From a virus: DNA of 57,780 nucleotides. The position numbers and the translations under genes were made by a program. The stretch is from IMG/VR virus record IMGVR_UViG_3300032308_000478, positions 1 through 57,780 of that record; one strand, given 5' to 3'. A model generated the notes under the pieces. The model saw nothing but the letters and a program-made list of their open reading frames with translations, was not told the origin of the DNA and searched no databases. Position 1 is the first letter of the stretch, and the number at the start of each line of letters is the position of its first letter. Below are positions 30,143-38,994 of this stretch, piece by piece.

Positions 30143-30408
30143 CCTTCCCCGCAGATGTCGTAGGTCTTCTTGTTACGGCAGTGCTAGGTCTGCTTGGTGC
30201 TATCTTTGTCTTCAAAAAGGGCAAGGACACCGCCAAGAAAGAAGTAGAACTGAAGGCTGTGGAGGAACATAATGAAGCTGTTCGCGTGGTTAACGAAGTC
30301 AAAGAGGAAGTCGCTGCAGAGATTGGCAGTGCTCCTGATGACCATCTCGTCGCTGTTGCTCGCAACTGGTTGCGCCCATCCACGACCCCCGATTCCAAGC
30401 CCAATTAG
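30139..30408 (+). CDS. Inner-membrane spanin (Rz-like)
   Basis: 89 residues with an N-terminal membrane helix (VVGLLVTAVLGLLGAIFVF), then a charged coiled coil (KKGKDTAKKEVELKAVEEHN to EVKEEVAAEI) and a flexible tail. This is the i-spanin plan: one membrane anchor with a periplasmic coiled coil that meets the outer-membrane partner. The partner gene begins inside this one in another frame. ATGA overlap with the holin gene. Confidence 0.82.
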   Translation: MTFPADVVGLLVTAVLGLLGAIFVFKKGKDTAKKEVELKAVEEHNEAVRVVNEVKEEVAAEIGSAPDDHLVAVARNWLRPSTTPDSKPN

Positions 30409-30562
30409 TTTCTGCGAAGTATTTGTCCCTGTGTATTTCAATAACGAAGCTGCAATCAATTGGTTAGTAGCTAACGACAATCAGTTCCTGAAGGACGTTT
30501 TGTCGATGAACGAGACCTATGCCAAGCTGTGCGGGGATGACACGAAGGTACCTCGACAATGA
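30272..30562 (+). CDS. Outer-membrane spanin lipoprotein (Rz1-like), embedded start
   Basis: 96 residues. A basic N-terminus (MKLFAWLTKSKRKS), a hydrophobic signal (LAVLLMTISSLLLA) and a lipobox ending TGC form a type II signal peptide, with the lipid cysteine followed by a proline-rich stretch (AHPRPPIPSP). It starts 134 bases inside the i-spanin gene in another frame, the overlap arrangement typical of Rz/Rz1 pairs. It is longer than classic Rz1. The pair fuses inner and outer membranes, supporting a Gram-negative host. Confidence 0.85.
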   Translation: MKLFAWLTKSKRKSLQRLAVLLMTISSLLLATGCAHPRPPIPSPISFCEVFVPVYFNNEAAINWLVANDNQFLKDVLSMNETYAKLCGDDTKVPRQ

Positions 30563-30684
30563 AAAACAAACCAATGATGTATAAAAAAGGCGGCATGGTA
30601 TTCAAACCGTGCGCCGGATGTCCCAACCCTGCTAAATGCAAGACCATGGGCAGCTGCATGGCGAAATCCAAAAAAGGTAAGTAG
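30559..30684 (+). CDS. Tiny cysteine-rich basic protein (41 aa)
   Basis: A 41-residue frame with ATGA overlap upstream and TAGTG overlap with the nozzle gene. It is lysine-rich with four cysteines (KPCAGCPNPAKCKT, GSCMAK), suggesting one zinc site. Similar short KKGG and cysteine-rich peptides occur near tail genes in environmental phages. Coupling on both sides supports expression. Confidence 0.6.
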   Translation: MKNKPMMYKKGGMVFKPCAGCPNPAKCKTMGSCMAKSKKGK

Positions 30685-33233
30685 TGGCAGATCCTCTGAA
30701 AATAACCGGCTTTTTCGGTACTGTACCGAAGGTGACACCTGAACTGCTCCCCGCTACCGGGGCACAGGTTGCCAACAATTGCAAGTTGTATTCAGGGGAT
30801 CTCATCCCGTACCCAACTCCTGTTGCAGTTGACTCGACAAGACGCGGAGCTAATACTACCAAGACATTATATGCAGTGCGCAACCCGAGTACGGGCGCGC
30901 TACGCTGGCTGTCTTGGACGACAGACGTCGATATTGTTTCGCTTCCTGATGCCAGATTTGACGACCAGCGGTTCTACTACACAGGAGATGGTGCGCCTAA
31001 GGTCAGTAACTACACACTGGCTACGACAGGCGCAGAGCCTTTCCCGGTAGGGTACTACGACCTCGGCCTACCGCTACCAACGACCAAGGTCACGGCGGTC
31101 AAGTCTGCATATGCAGAAAAGACAATCACGACAATCTCACGCGATTCAAGCAATATCGTTACGGTAACTACTTCAGCTAATCACAATCTCCGTACCGGAA
31201 ACATAGTCAATATAACCGGTTATGGCGAACTTACCGGTACTTACAGCCAAGATTTTGCTGGCCTTATTACTATATCGATTACAGCACACGGCCTTTCAAC
31301 AGGTGACATTGTTGACGTAAACATCCTGAGCGGAGGGGCTTCGTCTAACTCATTTTATATCACCGTCATCAACGCAAACTCGTTTAGTGTGTTCTCGGGC
31401 GACACCTCTATTGAAGTCGGCACCTGCTCAATCAGCAGCGTGGATCTCAACGCGACGGGCGTAACCATTACCCGTACCGGCAACACTACGTTTACATACT
31501 TCAGTACAGGTCCGACTGTAACGTCTACGGCTGCAACTGGTCGGGCTACTTTGAGCGGCTCGCAGGAACTGAGGACGTATGTCTATACGTGGATCACACC
31601 GTGGGATGAAGAGTCGATTGGCTCTGACCCGTCAGCAGATGTATATGTCATCGAAGGCGAAGAGGTTGCTGTAACAAACATCCCTACTGCAAAACCTGCA
31701 GGCACCAACTTTGTGCGCGGGGTCAATCTCTATCGCACCATAGCCACGTCTACGGGTGCGGAATACTTCAAACTGACTACGCTCTGGTTTCCTACTCGCG
31801 GGGTTACGGTCTCGCGCGCGAGCAACGTATCGACAGTTACAACTGAGTTCCCGCACAACCTCTATGTTGGGGCCAAGTTCAGGATAACGGGTTCAGTCCC
31901 GGCGACAGCGCCAGTAGGTACGTTCAATATCTCTACAGGTACGGTTACTGCTACTGTTGACGACTATACGTTTAGCTATGCGCAGGCCGGTACAGACTAT
32001 GCGTCACAGGCAGACAGCGGGGCAACCGTGTTTCACGACGTGTCCCAGACACCGGGTACGTCCACGCCCCAGTACTGGGGTGACGGCGGCTACACATTCA
32101 CGGATAACTTTGACTACGCTCTGTTGCTGACACCGCTACTTACTGACGATAATGACGCGCCCCCGGCAGGCCTGCAGGGACTGAAGCTGTTTAACAACGC
32201 CATACTTGTGGGGTTCGTGGGCAAGACACTCTACTTCTCGCAGCCGAGTAAGCCATACGCATGGCCTATCAAATACTCCAGAACTGTTGAGCACAATATC
32301 ATTGGACTGGAACTGTTGAGCGGACGCATGATCGTCCTGACCGATGCGTTCCCGTATATCATCGACGGCACCGACCCGGCGATCCTCGGCATCAACCGCA
32401 TGGATGTGCTGTATCCCTGTCTTAACTCCCGCAGCATCGTCAATATGGGGTATGGAGTTGTCTACTCTACCAATGACGGTCTGGCCGTATTCTCTGGTGG
32501 CGGGTTAACCCTTGCTTCCAAACAAGTGCATTCGCAGGATACATGGTACACGGCGGGAAATCCGGCAACCATACGCGCCGTGTTTTACGGCGATGCTTAC
32601 TTTGCGTCTTATTCTAAAAGCACGTATGGTTTTACCGTTCTTACGTCGGTACCTATTACAGCCAGAAATACATCGGAAATTGTTGCTCGCAACGGGTCAA
32701 CAATTATAGCTAGAAATTTACAAACAAATGAAGATAGAGGTTTTATCTTCCAGATCGATGACAAGAGCAGCTTCCTTGTAAATACAAACTATTCTTTTAC
32801 ATCTGCATGGTATGACGCTACTACCGGCAGGTTATATTACACAGAAGCAGTTAATTCCACGATCTACGAATGGGACAACCTGCTGCAGCCCGCATCCGCT
32901 ATGGAGTGGAAGTCCAAGGTTATCAAGACACCCGACTATACTAACTATGGCGCGGCGCGTGTGATCGCGGACTACAGTAATCTTACATCAGTGTGGGATA
33001 ACACATCGACATTATGGGAGAATACTACCCAGCTATGGAACAACTCTGACCAGATTACATTCAGGATGTGGGTAGACAAGTCCCTCATATTTACAACGAC
33101 GTTAAACGACAACTCCATCTTCCGCCTCCCTACGGGGTACCGTAGCGATACGTTCGAGTTAAGTGTGGCGGGTAACGTGCGGGTCAGGGCAATCCATCTT
33201 GGCCCTACTCCCACTAGTCTCATGAGGGTCTGA
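30684..33233 (+). CDS. Tail nozzle / tail tubular protein B-like (849 aa)
   Basis: GTG start. The opening (MADPLKITGFFGTVPKVTPE, then LLPATGAQVANNCKLYSGDL) is characteristic of nozzle proteins (T7 gp12-like) of environmental short-tailed phages. The sequence is beta-rich with repeated modules (TISRDSSNIVTVTTSANHNL, TVSRASNVSTVTTEFPHNLY, ITISITAHGLS) that look like inserted beta-sandwich copies. The C-terminal part has repeated YSNLTSVWDNTSTLWENTTQ strands. Length 849 is close to T7 gp12 (794). It would form the hexameric tail tube through which ejection proteins and DNA pass. Confidence 0.85.
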   Translation: MADPLKITGFFGTVPKVTPELLPATGAQVANNCKLYSGDLIPYPTPVAVDSTRRGANTTKTLYAVRNPSTGALRWLSWTTDVDIVSLPDARFDDQRFYYTGDGAPKVSNYTLATTGAEPFPVGYYDLGLPLPTTKVTAVKSAYAEKTITTISRDSSNIVTVTTSANHNLRTGNIVNITGYGELTGTYSQDFAGLITISITAHGLSTGDIVDVNILSGGASSNSFYITVINANSFSVFSGDTSIEVGTCSISSVDLNATGVTITRTGNTTFTYFSTGPTVTSTAATGRATLSGSQELRTYVYTWITPWDEESIGSDPSADVYVIEGEEVAVTNIPTAKPAGTNFVRGVNLYRTIATSTGAEYFKLTTLWFPTRGVTVSRASNVSTVTTEFPHNLYVGAKFRITGSVPATAPVGTFNISTGTVTATVDDYTFSYAQAGTDYASQADSGATVFHDVSQTPGTSTPQYWGDGGYTFTDNFDYALLLTPLLTDDNDAPPAGLQGLKLFNNAILVGFVGKTLYFSQPSKPYAWPIKYSRTVEHNIIGLELLSGRMIVLTDAFPYIIDGTDPAILGINRMDVLYPCLNSRSIVNMGYGVVYSTNDGLAVFSGGGLTLASKQVHSQDTWYTAGNPATIRAVFYGDAYFASYSKSTYGFTVLTSVPITARNTSEIVARNGSTIIARNLQTNEDRGFIFQIDDKSSFLVNTNYSFTSAWYDATTGRLYYTEAVNSTIYEWDNLLQPASAMEWKSKVIKTPDYTNYGAARVIADYSNLTSVWDNTSTLWENTTQLWNNSDQITFRMWVDKSLIFTTTLNDNSIFRLPTGYRSDTFELSVAGNVRVRAIHLGPTPTSLMRV

Positions 33234-33580
33234 TGGCACGTTTCTCTGCCATACCTGCACTTCCGCAGGCTAACATCACCCCGACTGAGGTGGCGATACT
33301 TGGTGCTCTCAAGGAGAACGTGGAGCTTTTGATCGGCACTCGCGGCGAACCAGACGGCACCAGCCGTGCGCTTATCAAGGGACAGGTTGTCGTAGGCGTT
33401 GCGCCTGAACAAACCATGACACAGGTGAGTGCGACGGGGTCCGGGTTTACTATCAGCGGCACGCAGGTAGCGGGTCTGGAAGACTTCGGCAGGCTGATAT
33501 CCGATGTACAAAACCTTGCAAATGATGTAGCACGTATGCGTGCTACACTCAACGCACTTATCCAGCAACTTAAGGTCTAG
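33233..33580 (+). CDS. Small coiled-coil virion protein (115 aa)
   Basis: Begins MARFSAIPALPQANITPTEV with a helical N-terminus, a short beta centre (VSATGSGFTISGTQVA) and a C-terminal coiled coil (LISDVQNLANDVARMRATLN). TGATG overlap with the nozzle gene. It is likely a tail accessory or nozzle-associated protein. No named family. Confidence 0.68.
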   Translation: MARFSAIPALPQANITPTEVAILGALKENVELLIGTRGEPDGTSRALIKGQVVVGVAPEQTMTQVSATGSGFTISGTQVAGLEDFGRLISDVQNLANDVARMRATLNALIQQLKV

Positions 33581-33589
33581 GGGTATAGA

Positions 33590-35452
33590 GTGAAGGTTCC
33601 CCCCGCATCAGTACCGCCTCGGGTCGGCCTCTCTACGCCTGCTGTACCGTCAACCGGCAGGCGACAAGCAGAAGCGCCGCAACCGCAGAAAGTTACGTTT
33701 GTCGCGCGCGGCATAGACCCTAAAATGCTTGAGCGCGCAAAGAAAATGAAAAAGGATGGCGCTCCCTTTGGTGGTGATGGTAGGACAAGCTATGGTAAAG
33801 ACCGCTTAGCCGAAGAAATCTGGAAAGAAACGGGGTTGTGGGAATACCAGCCTAACGTCTGGGTAAAAGAAATTCCAGACAACACCGCGTCAGTTAACGC
33901 GCCGCTTCCGGGGCCAGAGGTTCTTGGCAACAGGCGGCTTAATCGAATACCGGGACCGGGCGAACCATACACCACTGGAAGAACGCTTGCAAAAGGCCCG
34001 ATGTCGCAAATTATACCGCGAGGGCCTTACGACGAGCTATACCAACTTTATCCTGAACTAAAAAACATACCTGTAGAAGTGTTTGACGACTACATATACG
34101 GCGGCGGTAGTTTGATCGGGGGCTATTTACAACGGGGAACCGGCAACGTCTACCTTGGTAAAGCCCGCAACACTCAGAGTAACTACGATGGCTCGTCAGC
34201 TGCAACTGATACCGATCAACAAATACGCAACGCGCTTGCAGCAACAGGGGTTCACGAAACGCAACATATAGTAAACATACTGGACCGTATTCGGGCTGCA
34301 AAGTCAAATGTTGCTTACGGCGATAGAGGGTCTGAAGTTCTTGCCACCGTAGCAGAGAAAAGACGAAATCTTACGCCGCAACAACGGCGTGAAACACCCC
34401 CTATGTTCAACCCGGACGTGTTTAATTTTGAAGGTTACAGAGAACCAAAACCGCCGAATTTACAAAGTCCTAAGCGGTGGGATAAAGAAGATGTGCAGTC
34501 GGCTCCGCTTTTATATGGCCCGTACGGCGTAACTGAACCAAAGCGTTCAGTTAAAGAACTGGACCCTACTCTTAATCGGCAGTACAAAGAAGGCGGTATG
34601 GTAGGTCCCGGTGGCAAACGTATTGCCCCTAATACAGAGAGTTCTAATATGAGAAACGAATCACTGGACCTCCCGCCAGTACTGCAGAGCCTCATGTCCA
34701 TGCCGGTTGCAGGCGGTCAGGCCGCAATGCAGAGCGGGATGCAGGAACTCAGGCAGCTTGGTATCCTGCCTACGTATCAGGAGGGCGGCATGGTCGGTCC
34801 CGGTGGTATGCCTATCCGCCCGCAGGGAGGGCTCGCACCAGCTGGCCAGCCAGCAGAACCGCTGTCTGCGCAGGCCATGGAACTGGAAATTCAGAAGTTC
34901 GTGCAACAGAACCCACAACAGGTTCAACAGATGCAGCAGGCAATTATGTCGGGCCTCCAGTCTGGTGAGATCACCATGCAGGAGCTTAACATGATGACGC
35001 AGCTGGCCAAGGTGGCAGCGCAGAACCCGCAGATGTATCCGCAGATCCGACAGTTTGCTATCCAGCAGGGCATCGCTACGGAGCAGGACCTCCCGCAAGA
35101 GTACGATCAAGGTCTTGTATTTGCCATCCTTCTTGCCGCGAAGGCAGCGCAGACGCAGTCACAGGGCGGGGCAATGCAGCCCCAGCAGGGAGCGCCTCCG
35201 GTCCCGGCTCCGCAAGGTGGTATGCCCATGGGTGGTATGCCTCAGGCCGCGATGCAGGCTCCGGTCGCCTCGATGCGTATGGGAGGATCCCTCCCCACCA
35301 ACAGCAAGAACAGGGACGGCAGCGTTCCGATTATTGCACATGAAGGGGAATATGTTATCCCATCAGACGTGGTCCGTAGAAAAGGCACGGACTTCTTTGA
35401 CAAGATGATTGGGAAAGATGGGTCGAATGGAACTGGTTCTTCTAACAGCTGA
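33590..35452 (+). CDS. Virion-associated protein with HExxH motif (620 aa)
   Basis: GTG start after AGGGG. The first 300 residues contain VHETQH, a zincin-type HExxH with H222, E223 and H226, preceded by a beta/turn region (YIYGGGSLIGGYLQR), so a metallopeptidase fold is likely. The second half has repeated EGGMVGPGG segments, a glutamine/methionine-rich helical region (QQNPQQVQQMQQAIMSG) and a C-terminal VPIIAHEGEYVIPSDVV module. That last module is common in tail or internal proteins of environmental phages. It may be ejected or act during virion maturation. It overlaps the next gene by 26 bases. Confidence 0.72.
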   Translation: MKVPPASVPPRVGLSTPAVPSTGRRQAEAPQPQKVTFVARGIDPKMLERAKKMKKDGAPFGGDGRTSYGKDRLAEEIWKETGLWEYQPNVWVKEIPDNTASVNAPLPGPEVLGNRRLNRIPGPGEPYTTGRTLAKGPMSQIIPRGPYDELYQLYPELKNIPVEVFDDYIYGGGSLIGGYLQRGTGNVYLGKARNTQSNYDGSSAATDTDQQIRNALAATGVHETQHIVNILDRIRAAKSNVAYGDRGSEVLATVAEKRRNLTPQQRRETPPMFNPDVFNFEGYREPKPPNLQSPKRWDKEDVQSAPLLYGPYGVTEPKRSVKELDPTLNRQYKEGGMVGPGGKRIAPNTESSNMRNESLDLPPVLQSLMSMPVAGGQAAMQSGMQELRQLGILPTYQEGGMVGPGGMPIRPQGGLAPAGQPAEPLSAQAMELEIQKFVQQNPQQVQQMQQAIMSGLQSGEITMQELNMMTQLAKVAAQNPQMYPQIRQFAIQQGIATEQDLPQEYDQGLVFAILLAAKAAQTQSQGGAMQPQQGAPPVPAPQGGMPMGGMPQAAMQAPVASMRMGGSLPTNSKNRDGSVPIIAHEGEYVIPSDVVRRKGTDFFDKMIGKDGSNGTGSSNS

Positions 35453-35852
35453 GCAAACTACGGAGTACTGGCCACAACTCGAACCGCTCTATGAAGAATC
35501 CTGCAAGAGCAACGAGATCGTTGTAGACGAGATTACTGCTACGGATATCTATCTACTAGCGCAAACAGGGATGTGTGGTATATTCGCTGCGCTGGAAAGT
35601 AATCAGGTTATCTGTACAGTTGCGGTTCGGTTCTGCGAATCTACGAACGGGAAGAAGGGAGCGGACGTGGTTGGGATGGGCGGACGTAACCTTATGACAG
35701 TAAAAGCGTATTTCTGGAAACCCATCATCGAATGGCTTCAGGCCAATGGCGCTACGTTTATTGACACGTATGCTAACTCCCGCCTTGCCGCAATCTATCT
35801 CAAAAAGTTTGGGTTCAACAAGTCCTGTTCATACCTCCGGATGGTTTTGTAG
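35427..35852 (+). CDS. GNAT-fold-like internal virion protein (141 aa)
   Basis: Start set at the ATG at 35427 (MELVLLTAEQTTEYWPQLEP). It resembles small acetyltransferase-like proteins placed before the ejection proteins in T7-type phages (T7 gp13 position). It has an N-terminal strand-helix, a central MCGIFAALESNQVICTVAV and a C-terminal FIDTYANSRLAAIYLKKFGF that looks like the GNAT acetyl-CoA fold end. No clear acetyl-CoA P-loop (Q/RxxGxG/A) is seen, so it may be inactive and act in core assembly. Confidence 0.68.
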   Translation: MELVLLTAEQTTEYWPQLEPLYEESCKSNEIVVDEITATDIYLLAQTGMCGIFAALESNQVICTVAVRFCESTNGKKGADVVGMGGRNLMTVKAYFWKPIIEWLQANGATFIDTYANSRLAAIYLKKFGFNKSCSYLRMVL

Positions 35853-35859
35853 GTGATCA

Positions 35860-36990
35860 ATGTCTAAAGGCGTCAAGAAAGTCCTTGGGTTTGTAGTTGC
35901 GATTGCTATTCCGTTTGTGGCGGTGCCTCTTGCCGGGATGCTGGCAGCAAGCACCGGGATCGCCGCATTTGGCGGGTTTCTTGGATCAGCTGCTGTAGGC
36001 GCTGGACTTGGTGCGGCCAACGCTGCACTTACCGGAGGCAACGTAGGACAAGGCGCACTATTCGGAGGGATAGGCGGAGGGCTTGCAGGGGCTGCTGGAG
36101 GAGCGTCAGCGTTTGCAGGTGCGCCAACGGCGGGAACAGCAGGAGCGGCGGGAACAGCAGGAGCGGCGGGAACAGCAGGGACAGCAACCTCCGTACCGAC
36201 GACTTCGTCAGCTGTTGCAGATTCGCTTCAGTATGGTTTTAACGCGGCGGGTAACGTAGCAACCCCAGTAGCAACTACTTTCATGGAAGCACTTGGACAG
36301 GTACCAAGTACGCTTGCAGCGCAGTTCACAGACCCAACTAAACTGGCGGAGCTTACACTCAAGGCCGGTTCTATGCTTGCGTCCGGTATGATGACATCAG
36401 ATCCAATGGCGGGGGTCCCTGAAGAAGAGCGTCAGGCTGTTGAGTTGCTCAAACAAGACCTTTTGAGAAAACAAGCAACAGATCAAAACCTGTTCAACAA
36501 ACAGATAGCACTCGCCGATGATGTTATAAATGAAGCCAAGCAGTTTAATCCTGAGTACTTTGCACAGCAAAAGGCCAAGGAGCAACAGCTTCTAGGCGCT
36601 GCCGTGGAGAAACAAACAACAGAGGATTACAGCAAGGGTCTCGGGCAAACAGGTAGGGAAGCCGCTCTTGCGGCAGACCGGCAAAGACGCCGCCTTGATA
36701 CCGGGCGTAATGCAAGTACTGCGTTCGCGTCAGGACTTGCAACCGGAAGTGATATTAGAAATCAAAAGATTGCTTACGGCGCAGGGCTGATGCCTAGGTC
36801 CGCACCTGAGGGTGCTTACGGAAGTATGCTGGATATCTATAGAGGCTATTCGGATCGTTCAAGAACTGACCAGCTAGGAATCCAACAATCGCTTGGTGAT
36901 ATTACTACCACGCTGTTCCCGCCCAAGGCAAAACCTAAAACTAAACCACGGGTTGGTTTAAACACGCCGTCTTCTATTGGATCCGCGTAA
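35860..36990 (+). CDS. Ejection protein with hydrophobic N-terminus (T7 gp14-like position)
   Basis: 376 residues. The first 110 are strongly hydrophobic and Gly/Ala-rich (VVAIAIPFVAVPLAGMLAAS, LFGGIGGGLAGAAGGA) and end in a GTAGAA tandem repeat. The rest is helical and charged (LLKQDLLRKQATDQNLFNKQ, YFAQQKAKEQQLLGAAVEKQ). This is the plan of T7 gp14-like proteins, which leave the virion first and form a pore in the outer membrane. The following lysozyme-bearing and giant proteins would be gp15/gp16 analogues. Confidence 0.75.
   Translation: MSKGVKKVLGFVVAIAIPFVAVPLAGMLAASTGIAAFGGFLGSAAVGAGLGAANAALTGGNVGQGALFGGIGGGLAGAAGGASAFAGAPTAGTAGAAGTAGAAGTAGTATSVPTTSSAVADSLQYGFNAAGNVATPVATTFMEALGQVPSTLAAQFTDPTKLAELTLKAGSMLASGMMTSDPMAGVPEEERQAVELLKQDLLRKQATDQNLFNKQIALADDVINEAKQFNPEYFAQQKAKEQQLLGAAVEKQTTEDYSKGLGQTGREAALAADRQRRRLDTGRNASTAFASGLATGSDIRNQKIAYGAGLMPRSAPEGAYGSMLDIYRGYSDRSRTDQLGIQQSLGDITTTLFPPKAKPKTKPRVGLNTPSSIGSA
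36130..36182 (+). repeat. Tandem 18-bp repeat inside the ejection protein gene
   Basis: Units begin at 36131, 36149 and 36167 (last one partial), each close to CGGGAACAGCAGGAGCGG. They encode a GTAGAA hexapeptide repeated in the flexible hinge after the hydrophobic region. Such in-frame repeats may vary in copy number between isolates. Confidence 0.85.
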
Positions 36991-37002
36991 GGTAGGTAAA
37001 CC

Positions 37003-38985
37003 ATGAACATCGGCGGTCTTCTGACACGTAGCTTTGGTACTGGTACGACGGCCTTCAATCAAGGTGAGCGGGACGCGCTCACGCGCATGCGCGACCGTCA
37101 GGCGTTCGTTGACGAAGAAGAAGCGCGGCGGCGTAGGGCGGTGGCTGAACAAGCTGCATATGCAGATTCGCTAGGCCCAGAAACTCCTTTTGCGGGTGTG
37201 CAGGGAGCGCTATCGGGTGTTCCCGGAGCCATGACATCCATGGCATTCAAAATGGGCACTCCTCCCCCCGCTGCTACTGGTGTTGGTGTTGCTGCTTCTG
37301 CTCCCGCCGCTGCCCCCACCGCCCCTGCTGGTGTTGCTCCTGCCGCTGCCCCTACTGCTGGTGTTACTGCTCCTGTTGCGCCTCTTCAGATAAAAGGCAG
37401 GACTGCCGGAAAACCGAAGTCAACCGCTGAACAGTATTATGATAAAGAAATTCTATCTACGCTAAATGTACTAGCCGATCATATGGCTAAGAAACCGCTG
37501 CGGATAGCCACCAAGTCGGAAGTACCGGGTGCCGGTCCTTCTATCGAATATAAAACATGGGACACAAAACGTCAGCAGTTGGAGGATAGGGTAAAGTCTC
37601 TGGAAGCTGGGAGGATCTCCGCTGCTCCTACCCCAGTAACGCGGGATACCACCGTTAGAACTGGGGAGCAGTTCAAAGAACTAGCTAGAGTTAATAGCCA
37701 AACTCCCGCAGCAAGGGTTTCTGCAGCTACGCAGCGTGCTTTTGCGACTACCTCCGAAGAGGCCATCAAGAATGTGCTGGGTCGCGAAGGTGGGTACGCT
37801 AACAACCCCGCTGACCGAGGCGGAGAGACCAAGTACGGCATCAGTAAAAGATCGTATCCAAATCTGGATATAGCCAACCTGACTAAGGAAGAAGCGGCTG
37901 CGATCTACAAGCGTGATTACTGGGACGGGATGAACATCGACCAACTCCCGCCTGAGATGCGCGAAGTGGTGTTTGATGCTGCGGTTAACCAAGGAAAAGG
38001 TTTCGCTAGTAAAGCTTTGCAACAATCCGGTATGGATCCGGCAAAATTCTTGGCGCTAAGAGAGCAACGCTACCGCGACATTGTTGCAAGAGACCCTAGC
38101 CAAGCGCAATTTACTGGCTGGTTTAATCGCGTTAATGAGTTCAAGGGAGTTACTACCCAACTCGGAGCTACTCCGTCTGCTGCATCCAATGCATATGTAC
38201 CTCCGGTCGAACAGGCAAAACCTGCCGATTACCGTAACGCTGTGCCAGTAGTAGATGCTGAATATAACCAGACGCTAGCGCTTAGGCAGGCTGCATACCA
38301 GAGGGCCGTACTAGCACGAGATGAGCAGGTACCCGAATTGTATGCGCAGTCGGTAGCAGAACTTCGACAGCTTGATATGAAGCTGGTGCACCTGCAAGGC
38401 ATGGTTGGTCTTGGAGATATTGTAGATGACCCGATGGCAACGCAAAGACTTTCGCAGGTGATATCCCACTATCGCGGGAAAGAACCGGGGTACTACATAC
38501 TCCAGCCGCGACCTGACGGTAAGTACAACGAGATCGTGAACGGAAGACTTTCCCAGCAGGGAATTACGCTTCAGGAAGTTATCGACAAAACTCGCATGAT
38601 GTTTGACCAATCCTACGCAGCGGCAGTGAACGCGACCCGTGCGGCGCAAAGCGAAGCTGCGATTAAGACTTTCTCTGAACTTCAGATACTGGCCGCTAAA
38701 TCTGGGTTCACTATCAACGAGAAACTGGCAGATAGACAAGCAGAAGCTTACATAGAAACACTAAAAGGAAACAATGCATACAGGCAGGCCGTTGAGGTTG
38801 CCCGTATAAACAACCAAGGTAAGACGGTTGATCCTAAGTTCTTCAATACCGCAGAAGGCGTCACGCTCATGAGCGTGGGTAATCAGTTGTTCAAAGTCCT
38901 TCTACAGGAAGACGGTAAGGGCGGTCAGGTTCCGGGCTCAGAATATCTAGCGCCTGTAACTGGCGGGCTCATGCCGACACAATAG
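37003..38985 (+). CDS. Internal virion protein with GH108 lysozyme domain (660 aa)
   Basis: After a charged N-terminus and an Ala/Pro-rich linker (about residues 85-130), a glycoside hydrolase 108 domain lies at about residues 255-380. It opens with GREGGYANNPADRGGETKYG; E262 in EGGY is the catalytic glutamate of the family. YWDGMNIDQLP and VFDAAVNQGKG follow, as in GH108 proteins. The C-terminal 280 residues are helical (YAQSVAELRQLDMKLVHLQG). Carried in the virion, it would open peptidoglycan during DNA entry, as the transglycosylase of T7 gp16 does. It is separate from the M15 endolysin, which acts at lysis. Confidence 0.9.
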   Translation: MNIGGLLTRSFGTGTTAFNQGERDALTRMRDRQAFVDEEEARRRRAVAEQAAYADSLGPETPFAGVQGALSGVPGAMTSMAFKMGTPPPAATGVGVAASAPAAAPTAPAGVAPAAAPTAGVTAPVAPLQIKGRTAGKPKSTAEQYYDKEILSTLNVLADHMAKKPLRIATKSEVPGAGPSIEYKTWDTKRQQLEDRVKSLEAGRISAAPTPVTRDTTVRTGEQFKELARVNSQTPAARVSAATQRAFATTSEEAIKNVLGREGGYANNPADRGGETKYGISKRSYPNLDIANLTKEEAAAIYKRDYWDGMNIDQLPPEMREVVFDAAVNQGKGFASKALQQSGMDPAKFLALREQRYRDIVARDPSQAQFTGWFNRVNEFKGVTTQLGATPSAASNAYVPPVEQAKPADYRNAVPVVDAEYNQTLALRQAAYQRAVLARDEQVPELYAQSVAELRQLDMKLVHLQGMVGLGDIVDDPMATQRLSQVISHYRGKEPGYYILQPRPDGKYNEIVNGRLSQQGITLQEVIDKTRMMFDQSYAAAVNATRAAQSEAAIKTFSELQILAAKSGFTINEKLADRQAEAYIETLKGNNAYRQAVEVARINNQGKTVDPKFFNTAEGVTLMSVGNQLFKVLLQEDGKGGQVPGSEYLAPVTGGLMPTQ

Positions 38986-38994
38986 GAGGGGCTG

